Assembly (NCBI GenBank): GCA_010024485.1
Contig: RGGX01000064.1
Location: 1 to 6,899 of the forward strand
From: Actinomycetota bacterium
Lineage (GTDB): Bacteria; Actinomycetota; Acidimicrobiia; Acidimicrobiales; Ilumatobacteraceae
Reading direction: 5' to 3'
Length of the DNA stretch: 6,899 bases
The stretch's first letter is position 1, and every line of letters begins with the position of its first letter. The notes under the pieces were generated by a model. It saw only the letters and a list, made by a program, of their open reading frames with translations, made no database searches and had not been told where the DNA came from. Positions 1 to 6,267 of the stretch are shown here, piece by piece. The translations under genes and the position numbers were made by a program.

Positions 1-1296
1 CAGCTCGGCGCGCGGGGGGCCACGGCGAGCGGTCTCATCGGGGCTCTCGGCGTGCTCATCGTCGTCGGCTTCATGTATCAGGTGCTCCCCGGTGGCGGGC
101 TCACCAGCCACAACGGGGTCACCGTGTACGGGTGGGGGCCGTTCAAGGGCACCCAGGCGAACGTGCGCGCCTCGGGGGACGGCTGGGCGAGTTACAACTT
201 CACCGGCTACGAGGGACGTGGCGCTGCCTACGCCGAGTACCACTCGATCGTCACCACCATGGACGACCTCGGGGCGCAGCGGGGGTGTGGCCGCGCGCTC
301 TGGGAGAACAGCCCCGACAACGGCCAGTACGGCACGACCATGGCCCTCATGCTCCTGCCGTTCTGGACCGACGGCTGCATCGGCTCGATGGAGGCCGTCT
401 ACTTCGAGGCCTCGGGCACCACCCCCTACTCATTCCTGGCGACCGCGGCGCTCTCCAAACAGTCGTCCAACCCAGTTCGCGAACTCCGCTACGTCGACAA
501 CGACGGCGCGGTGGCCGTCGACCACCTCCAGGATCTCGGTGTCCGCTACGCCATGGCCCGCACCCCCGAGGCCAAGGCGGAACTGTCGGCTCAACCCGAG
601 TTGACCCTGGTCGCCTCGTCTCCACCGTGGAACGTCTACGAGGTGTCCGGCGCCGATCTCGTCGTCGGTCTCGAACGCCAGCCCGTCGTGGTGCGCGAGC
701 GTTCCGGCGACCAACGTGAGCGCCACCTCGAACTCGGCACCTCCTGGTTCCAGAGCCAGGCCGACTGGCCGGCGCTGCCCGCCGATGACGGACCTGAGTC
801 CTGGCAGCGAATCGAAGCGGTCATCGATCTCGAGCGACGTCAGGGGGAGCCCGGCGAGCGCGGTCGGCGGGTCGACATCGTGGTTCCGGCCACCGGCATC
901 GAGGTGGTCGACCTGCCCGAGGTGACGATCAGCGATGTCGAGGTCGCGCAGCAGTCGATGACGTTCCGAGTCGACCGGCCCGGCGTGCCGGTGCTCATCC
1001 GCATGAGCTACTTCCCGAACTGGGATGTGACCGGTGCCGACGGCCCCTATCGGGTCGCGCCCAACTCGATGGTGGTGGTGCCGACCGCCGAGCAGGTGAC
1101 GCTCACCTACGGCCGGTCCGCCGTCGATATCGCGACGCTCGCAGCCACCCTCACCGGCATCGGGCTCTGCGTGTTCTGGCGTCGTCGTGGTGATGTCGAG
1201 GTCGGCGAGGTGGAGGGCGGAGAGATCCCCGGCCCCGAGGCCGAGCCCCGCTCCGGGGCGCCGGTCGAGCACCCCGAAGTCGTCGATAGCGTCTGA
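1..1296 (+). CDS. C-terminal part of a polytopic membrane protein (YfhO/GT-C-like), 5' end outside window
   Basis: The frame is open from base 1 to the TGA at 1294-1296, so this is the last 431 residues of a longer protein. The first ~28 visible residues end a hydrophobic segment (GALGVLIVVGF). A long soluble, probably extracytoplasmic region follows, with two cysteines (visible residues 97 and 126) that might pair. Near the end (about 336-361) is a SYFPNWDVTGADGPYRV stretch then a run of valines, as at the C-terminus of YfhO-like and GT-C-type membrane proteins, where 'Y.P.W...DG' precedes the last membrane helix. That helix is about residues 374-393, followed by WRRRG and an acidic Glu/Pro-rich cytoplasmic tail of ~36 residues. 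Function is inferred: transfer of sugars from lipid-linked donors or another envelope role. The manB start lies 4 nt downstream, so co-transcription is likely. The internal GTG at 52 is not a credible start because coding continues upstream of it. Confidence 0.8.
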   Translation, partial: QLGARGATASGLIGALGVLIVVGFMYQVLPGGGLTSHNGVTVYGWGPFKGTQANVRASGDGWASYNFTGYEGRGAAYAEYHSIVTTMDDLGAQRGCGRALWENSPDNGQYGTTMALMLLPFWTDGCIGSMEAVYFEASGTTPYSFLATAALSKQSSNPVRELRYVDNDGAVAVDHLQDLGVRYAMARTPEAKAELSAQPELTLVASSPPWNVYEVSGADLVVGLERQPVVVRERSGDQRERHLELGTSWFQSQADWPALPADDGPESWQRIEAVIDLERRQGEPGERGRRVDIVVPATGIEVVDLPEVTISDVEVAQQSMTFRVDRPGVPVLIRMSYFPNWDVTGADGPYRVAPNSMVVVPTAEQVTLTYGRSAVDIATLAATLTGIGLCVFWRRRGDVEVGEVEGGEIPGPEAEPRSGAPVEHPEVVDSV

Positions 1297-1300
1297 GCCC

Positions 1301-2653
1301 ATGTCGCGCCTCGATGCGATCGTCAAGGCGTACGACGTGCGCGGCACCTACCCGGATCAGTTCGACGCCGAGGTGGCCCACGCCCTGGGCATCGCCTTCG
1401 CCGACAACGTCGAGGGCGACACGGTTGTCGTCGGACGGGATATGCGCCCGAGCGGACCGGAACTGGTGTCGGCCTTCAGCGACGGTCTCCGCCGTCGGGG
1501 GGTCGACGTCATCGACCTCGGACTGGTGTCCACCGACCTGCTCTACTTCGCCTCCGGCTCCCTCGACCTCCCCGGAGCCGTGTTCACCGCCTCACACAAC
1601 CCGGCTGGTTACAACGGCGCCAAGTTCTGCAGCGCGGGCGCGCGACCCATCGGCATCGAGTCGGGTCTCGCCGACATCCGCGACCGGGCGGCCCGCGTGC
1701 TCGACGGCGACATCCCGGTCGACGCAGAGCGACCCGGTTCGTTGACCGAGCGATCCATGCTCGACGGATTCGTCGAGCACGTCCTCTCCTTCGTCGACGT
1801 CGAGTCGATCCGGCCGATGCGAGTGGTCGCCGACACCGCCAACGGCATGGGCGGACTCGTCGTCCCGGCCCTGTTCGAGCGACTCCCCATGATCGAGCTC
1901 GAGGTCATGTTCGGCGAGCTCGATGGCACCTTCCCCAACCATCCCGCCGACCCTCTGCAGCCCGCCAACCAGCGCGACCTCCGCGCGCGGGTGACGGCCG
2001 GGTCGTTCGACCTCGGTCTCGCCTTCGATGGCGACGCCGACCGGGTGTTCATGGTCGACGAGACCGGGAACGGCTTGAGCGGATCGACGACGACGGCCAT
2101 CCTCGCCGCCGCCGTCCTCCGTGACCGTCCCGGGTCGACCGTGCTGCACAACCTGATCTGCTCCCGAGCGGTTCCCGAGACCATCGAGGAACACGGCGGT
2201 GTCGCGGTGCGCACCCGTGTCGGGCACTCCTACATCAAGCAGGTCATGGCCGAGACCGGGGCGGTGTTCGGCGGCGAGCACTCCGCCCACTACTACTTCG
2301 CCGACAACTTCCGAGCCGACAGCGGGCTCATCGCCTCGCTGGTGCTCATCGGCGAGATGAGTCGTTCGGACACACCGCTCTCGGTGCTGCGTCAACCGTT
2401 CGAGCGCTACGCCGCCAGCGGGGAGATCAACACCACCGTCGACGACCAGGCCGCCGTCGTGAGCCTGGTGCGCGCCCACTACGCCGACGCCCCCCAGGAC
2501 GACCTCGACGGCCTCACCGTCGACGGCGGAGACTGGTGGTTCAACCTCCGAGCCTCCAACACCGAGCCGCTCCTCAGGCTGAACCTCGAGGCCGCGGACC
2601 GGGCCTCATGCGACGACCGAGTGGCCGAGGTGCTCGCACTCATCGCCGGCTGA
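1301..2653 (+). CDS. manB: Phosphomannomutase/phosphoglucomutase
   Basis: This is a 450-residue enzyme of the alpha-D-phosphohexomutase superfamily. It interconverts mannose-6-P with mannose-1-P, and probably also glucose-6-P with glucose-1-P, feeding GDP-mannose and other nucleotide sugars for the cell envelope. All four family signatures are present in order: TASHNP at 96-101 with phosphoserine Ser98, the Mg-binding loop DGDADR at 243-248, the sugar-binding loop GEHSAH at 325-330 (GE.S.H), and the phosphate-binding RASNTEP at 417-423. The N-terminal KAYDVRG (9-15) is typical of the bacterial PMM/PGM branch, and the length is normal (~450-460). The ATG at 1301 is preferred over the in-frame GTG at 1187, which would overlap the upstream gene by 110 nt and add a Pro/Arg-rich stretch unlike the family. 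The gap to the upstream stop is 4 nt. A TAGCGT hexamer 8 nt before the ATG could be a -10. Substrate preference cannot be read from sequence alone. Confidence 0.95.
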   Translation: MSRLDAIVKAYDVRGTYPDQFDAEVAHALGIAFADNVEGDTVVVGRDMRPSGPELVSAFSDGLRRRGVDVIDLGLVSTDLLYFASGSLDLPGAVFTASHNPAGYNGAKFCSAGARPIGIESGLADIRDRAARVLDGDIPVDAERPGSLTERSMLDGFVEHVLSFVDVESIRPMRVVADTANGMGGLVVPALFERLPMIELEVMFGELDGTFPNHPADPLQPANQRDLRARVTAGSFDLGLAFDGDADRVFMVDETGNGLSGSTTTAILAAAVLRDRPGSTVLHNLICSRAVPETIEEHGGVAVRTRVGHSYIKQVMAETGAVFGGEHSAHYYFADNFRADSGLIASLVLIGEMSRSDTPLSVLRQPFERYAASGEINTTVDDQAAVVSLVRAHYADAPQDDLDGLTVDGGDWWFNLRASNTEPLLRLNLEAADRASCDDRVAEVLALIAG

Positions 2654-2666
2654 GGCGCCGAGCGGG

Positions 2667-2678
2667 CAGACTGTGACC
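2667..2678 (+). promoter_or_regulatory. Candidate leaderless promoter -10 (CAGACT, 6 nt before ATG) for the Trm112 gene
   Basis: CAGACT (2667-2672) is followed by six bases and then the ATG at 2679. This is where a -10 hexamer sits if transcription begins at the A of the start codon, as in the leaderless genes common in Actinobacteria. It keeps the A2 and T6 of the TANNNT consensus. There is no purine-rich Shine-Dalgarno sequence in the gap. The same CAGACT-N6-ATG arrangement precedes the comF-like gene at 6256-6270. No clear -35 is visible. Confidence 0.4.
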
Positions 2679-2903
2679 ATGAGCGACACCGCGGACCGAC
2701 TCGACCCGATGCTCCTCGAGATCCTCGTGTGCCCCGAGGACAAGGGCGACCTCGACTATCTGCCGGCCGAGGGCGTGCTGCTCAACCGTCGTCTCTCCCG
2801 CACCTACCCGGTGCGCGGCGGCATCCCGGTCATGCTGATCGAGGAGGCGAGCACGGTCGACGAGACCGAACTCGCCCGCCTCATCGCCCTCGCCGACGCC
2901 TGA
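2679..2903 (+). CDS. Trm112 family protein (UPF0434/YcaR-like)
   Basis: A 74-residue protein of the Trm112 family. In eukaryotes and archaea, Trm112 is a small zinc-binding activator of RNA and protein methyltransferases; the bacterial members are poorly characterised. Visible hallmarks are LLEILVCPEDKG (residues 12-23) and YPVRGGIPVML (43-53), the conserved turn and strand at the end of the fold. Only one cysteine (Cys18) remains of the four in zinc-binding members, and CPEDKG is a form usual in actinobacteria, so zinc binding is doubtful. The ATG at 2679 is chosen over the GTG at 2673 because a CAGACT hexamer lies 6 nt before it and the GTG adds only two residues. It lies 25 nt after manB. 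A Trm112 gene next to phosphomannomutase is a recurring actinobacterial arrangement. No methyltransferase partner is visible in the window. Confidence 0.88.
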   Translation: MSDTADRLDPMLLEILVCPEDKGDLDYLPAEGVLLNRRLSRTYPVRGGIPVMLIEEASTVDETELARLIALADA

Positions 2904-2919
2904 GGCGACCGGTCCCGAG

Positions 2920-4278
2920 GTGTTCGAGCTCCGGCGTCGCGCCACGGCCCTGCTCGCCGTCGCGGCCGCGGTGACGGTGTCGATCGCGCTGATGCAGGTC
3001 GGGCCCCTCAGCTCGGGCGAGACCGCGCTCGCGGCGGCGACGCTCGGGGCGGGAGGGGAGTACCACCCGGTCACCCCGGCCCGGGTGTTCGACTCGCGAT
3101 CGGGGGCGACGCCGTCGACGGCTCCCGAGGGGCGCGAGCTGACCGTGCCCGTCGTTGGTCTCGGCGGAGTCCCGGCTGCGTCCTCCGAGGTGCTCGCCGT
3201 CGCGGTGTCGATCACCGTGGTCCAACCGACGGCCGCCGGATACCTGAGTGTGCGCGGTGCCGGAGAGCCGGATCGCGGTGGATCGGTGGTCAACTTCACG
3301 GCCGGTCGAGACGTTCCGAACTCGGCCATCGTCCGACCCGGGGCCGGTGGGGCGTTGACGCTGCGTCTCGTCACCCCGGGCGCGGTCGGCTCCGCCCATG
3401 TGCTCGTCGACGTCTTCGGGTGGTTCTCCACCTCCAGCCACGGCACCCGCGGGGCGCGGCTGGTTCCGGTGGAGCCCTTCCGGGTGGCCGACACCAGACA
3501 GGGCCGTGGGCCGGTGGCGGCGGGGACCTCGCTCGCGGTCCGGGTGCGCGGAGCCGGGTCGGTGCCCGACTCCGGTGATGTGGTCGGGGTGGTCGTCAAC
3601 CTCACCGGCGTAAACACCCCCGCGGGCAACCGATCGACCTACCTGTCGGCGCTGCCGGCGGCCCCGGCGGCTCCGCCGGCCACCAGCAACCTCAACCTCA
3701 CTGCGGGAGAGGTCAAGCCGGTCCTCGCGATCGTTCCGGTCGGGAGCGACGGGGCGATCCACATCTACAACGCGGCCGGGTCGACCGACGTGCTCGTCGA
3801 TGTGTCGGGGTATCTCCTCGCTGGGGTCGACGAGTCCTCCCGCGCGGGGCGTGTGGTGCCGCTGTCCTCCCCGGTCCGACTGATCGACACCCGGCTCCCC
3901 GCCTGGGGTGACGCGCCGCTGTCGGCCTCGGGTCGGCGGGACTTCAGTTTCGGCGCCTTCGTCGCCGACGTCGCGCTCGCCGGAGAGGCCATCGGCGCCC
4001 AGTCGGCGGTCATCGGCAATCTCACGGCCACCGGTCTCCGCGGCGACCCGACCTCGTCGGGCGCGTCGACCTACCTCAGCGTGTATCCGAGCCCGGTCGG
4101 TGCCGACCGCCCGCCGCAGGTGTCCTCGGTGAACCTGACGGCGGGACTCGACGTGCCGAACCTCGCCCTGCTGCGGTACGGAGGGCCCGCTGACGACCCC
4201 CACCGGGTGCGGTTCTTCAACGCCTTCGGACAACTCGATCACCTCTTCGACGCCAGCGCGGTCGTGCTCGCCGACTGA
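2920..4278 (+). CDS. Secreted/surface protein with three tandem ~120-residue repeats
   Basis: A 452-residue exported protein of unknown function. It starts at a GTG 16 nt after the Trm112 stop; the nearest SD-like GAGG (2902-2905) is far for a good site, so coupling to the upstream gene is likely. Residues 1-39 look like a signal peptide: RRR at 5-7, a hydrophobic core (about 9-27) and a possible cleavage after ALA (36-38). The only later ATG (residue 25) would destroy it. The mature part is three diverged copies of one module (about 51-170, 181-300 and 312-452). Each runs from an R.(F/A/I)D(S/T)R opening, through a (G/T)YLS strand and a (V/L)N(F/L)TAG motif, to a closing VLVDV.G(W/Y) strand that is decayed in copy three. 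Such modules recur in acidimicrobial secreted proteins and are probably beta-rich; a surface or adhesive role is inference. No catalytic motif, LPxTG or C-terminal membrane helix is seen. Confidence 0.8.
   Translation: MFELRRRATALLAVAAAVTVSIALMQVGPLSSGETALAAATLGAGGEYHPVTPARVFDSRSGATPSTAPEGRELTVPVVGLGGVPAASSEVLAVAVSITVVQPTAAGYLSVRGAGEPDRGGSVVNFTAGRDVPNSAIVRPGAGGALTLRLVTPGAVGSAHVLVDVFGWFSTSSHGTRGARLVPVEPFRVADTRQGRGPVAAGTSLAVRVRGAGSVPDSGDVVGVVVNLTGVNTPAGNRSTYLSALPAAPAAPPATSNLNLTAGEVKPVLAIVPVGSDGAIHIYNAAGSTDVLVDVSGYLLAGVDESSRAGRVVPLSSPVRLIDTRLPAWGDAPLSASGRRDFSFGAFVADVALAGEAIGAQSAVIGNLTATGLRGDPTSSGASTYLSVYPSPVGADRPPQVSSVNLTAGLDVPNLALLRYGGPADDPHRVRFFNAFGQLDHLFDASAVVLAD
3070..4275 (+). repeat. Three tandem protein-level repeats inside the surface protein
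   Basis: Units are approximately 3070-3429, 3460-3819 and 3853-4275. They align by the D(S/T)R opening (protein residues 58-60, 191-193, 323-325), the YLS strand (108-110, 241-243, 385-387), the N(F/L)TAG motif (125-129, 259-263, 405-409) and the closing LVDV.G (162-167 and 292-297; FDASA at 443-447 in unit three). The DNA is well diverged apart from short stretches such as the VLVDV codons (3400-3414 and 3790-3804), so the duplications are old and should not recombine readily. Confidence 0.75.
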
Positions 4279-4496
4279 GTCGCGCCGACATCGGCCGGGA
4301 CCTCGACCATGGCGACCCCGCCCCCGGTGTGCGAGGAGCAGGTCGGCGGCGCGGTGAGGGGGATCAAGGTGGTGATCCGCCGACCGCATCGGGGACACCG
4401 CCATGCGACGCGGCGTCGCGGAGGTCGCGTCGGGGTCGTCCGGCGTCGTCCGCCGCGCCTCGACCGGGTCGTTCTCGGGGTGGGTTGGCTGCTCAT
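4239..4496 (-). CDS. Probable small zinc-ribbon protein
   Basis: An 85-residue minus-strand frame. The recognisable part is residues 33-63: CPRCG (Cys34, Cys37), a short beta-like ITTLIPL stretch, then PPTCSSH (Cys53, His56) and a hydrophobic VAMVEV. This C-x2-C...PPxC-x2-H layout matches small zinc-ribbon proteins of unknown function that I recall from actinobacteria. The codons of this part nearly all end in G or C, as expected of a real gene here. The first ~30 residues are Arg/Thr/Pro-rich low complexity and may not be genuine, although no other ATG or GTG lies in frame before the cysteines. A GGAAAGG purine run abuts the ATG. The gene converges with the surface-protein gene and overlaps its last 40 bp. 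It is listed because of the motif, but a chance frame in GC-rich DNA remains possible. Confidence 0.5.
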   Translation of the reverse strand: MSSQPTPRTTRSRRGGRRRTTPTRPPRRRVAWRCPRCGRRITTLIPLTAPPTCSSHTGGGVAMVEVPADVGATQSASTTALASKR

Positions 4497-4505
4497 GCCT
4501 TTCCA

Positions 4506-4534
4506 GCGGTAGCGATGAGTACGACGATTCGCAA
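4506..4534 (-). promoter_or_regulatory. Candidate minus-strand promoter for the zinc-ribbon ORF
   Basis: Reading the minus strand, TTGCGA (4534-4529) and TACCGC (4511-4506) are separated by exactly 17 nt, and the ATG of the minus-strand ORF follows 9 nt later. The -35 fits the consensus well. The -10 keeps the TA but lacks the final T. If used, the transcript would carry only a few untranslated bases. Confidence 0.3.
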
Positions 4535-4558
4535 GCCCTCCGAGGCCGATCGGATCGG

Positions 4559-4575
4559 TTACCCCTACGGGGTAA
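4559..4575. promoter_or_regulatory. 17-bp palindrome resembling a CsoR-family operator
   Basis: TTACCCC-TAC-GGGGTAA is a perfect inverted repeat with 7-bp arms and a 3-nt centre, followed by an A tract to 4580. It matches the TACCC...GGGTA inverted-repeat form of operators bound by CsoR/RcnR-type copper, nickel or formaldehyde sensors. It sits between the minus-strand ORF and ahcY, about 28 bp upstream of the putative ahcY -10. It is not a normal terminator: on the plus strand the hairpin is followed by A rather than T, and on the minus strand no T run follows it. The regulator is not in this window. Confidence 0.45.
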
Positions 4576-4602
4576 AAAAATCTCGATTCGGGGCAGTTTC
4601 GG

Positions 4603-4608
4603 TAGGAT
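4603..4608 (+). promoter_or_regulatory. Candidate -10 element of the ahcY promoter
   Basis: TAGGAT at 4603-4608 fits the actinobacterial TANNNT -10. It lies in the most AT-rich stretch of the window (about 4573-4610), just downstream of the A7 tract at 4574-4580. No good -35 is present (ATCTCG at the 17-nt spacing), which would suit a promoter relying on an upstream factor or on A-tract bending. Transcription would start near 4615 and give an ahcY leader of roughly 100 nt. Confidence 0.4.
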
Positions 4609-4611
4609 GTG

Positions 4612-4711
4612 GCCCACGGCGGGCTGACAGATCGGTGCCAGGAGGCCCCGGCCCGTACCTCCCCAACCGACCCCGCGCAGCGGTGACCCCGCGACGCCGG
4701 AACCCCAGGAG
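4612..4711 (+). promoter_or_regulatory. Foldable 5' leader of ahcY (possible cis-regulatory RNA)
   Basis: The leader can form a short hairpin (4612-4615 with 4621-4624) and a two-part stem. In the latter, TCGGT (4632-4636) pairs with ACCGA (4666-4670) around an inner GGAGG (4641-4645) with CCTCC (4658-4662) and a GC-rich loop. CTCC at 4659-4662 could instead pair with GGAG of the ribosome binding site (4708-4711), which would give two exclusive states, though that second helix is only 4 bp. GC-rich DNA often pairs by chance. I could not match the leader to the SAH or SAM riboswitch consensus patterns I know. Confidence 0.3.
4707..4711 (+). promoter_or_regulatory. Shine-Dalgarno site of ahcY
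   Basis: AGGAG with a 6-nt spacer to the ATG at 4718 is the clearest ribosome binding site in the window and fixes the ahcY start. It contrasts with the poor or absent sites before manB, the Trm112 gene and the comF-like gene. Confidence 0.8.
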
Positions 4712-4717
4712 CCCGCC

Positions 4718-6178
<1,461 letters not shown>

Positions 6179-6183
6179 TCGGG

Positions 6184-6206
6184 CTCCGACCCGGGTTGGG
6201 TCGGGG
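6184..6206 (+). terminator. Hairpin after ahcY, probable terminator
   Basis: Five bases after the ahcY stop, CCGACCC (6186-6192) pairs with GGGTCGG (6198-6204) around a 5-nt loop. One G-U and one C-G pair can extend the stem outward to 6184/6206. There is no T tract, which is usual for terminator hairpins in high-GC actinobacteria but makes the call less certain. Confidence 0.5.
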
Positions 6207-6231
6207 GTGAGGCGACCGCGGGTCTCGGTCG

Positions 6232-6254
6232 GGGAGGGGTGTCACACCCCTCCC
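6232..6254. promoter_or_regulatory. Perfect 23-bp palindrome upstream of the comF-like gene
   Basis: GGGAGGGGTGT (6232-6242) and ACACCCCTCCC (6244-6254) are exact reverse complements around a single C. As RNA it would be a 10-bp hairpin with loop UCA. It ends 2 bp before the CAGACT hexamer at 6256-6261, so it fills the space between the expected -35 and -10 positions, as a repressor operator would. Alternatively it is a second, T-less terminator behind ahcY. Confidence 0.5.
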
Positions 6255-6255
6255 G

Positions 6256-6267
6256 CAGACTGAACGC
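6256..6267 (+). promoter_or_regulatory. Candidate leaderless promoter -10 (CAGACT, 6 nt before ATG) for the comF-like gene
   Basis: CAGACT (6256-6261) plus six bases leads to the ATG at 6268, the same arrangement as before the Trm112 gene (2667-2681). Eight bases are identical (GCAGACTG). No Shine-Dalgarno sequence lies next to the ATG, which supports a leaderless transcript. A -35 at the usual distance would fall within the left arm of the palindrome. Confidence 0.4.

Noticed and set aside
1187..1300. Longer manB beginning at the GTG at 1187
   Set aside because: It would overlap the membrane-protein gene by 110 nt and add a Pro/Ser/Arg-rich stretch unrelated to the phosphohexomutase family; the ATG at 1301 matches the usual N-terminus.
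430..1347. 305-codon minus-strand open frame opposite the membrane-protein gene
   Set aside because: Rich in His, Asp and Gly with no recognisable motif; the plus-strand frame has membrane helices and family-like motifs and explains the DNA.
4559..4580. Palindrome plus A tract as an intrinsic terminator
   Set aside because: A terminator needs the T run downstream of the hairpin on the transcribed strand. On the plus strand the run is A, and on the minus strand the T run precedes the hairpin.
4612..4717. Known SAH or SAM riboswitch upstream of ahcY
   Set aside because: The conserved SAH riboswitch segments (GAGGAGCGCUGC and the CCAGGCUCG-type arm) and SAM-I/SAM-IV core motifs are absent; only loose GC-rich similarity is present.
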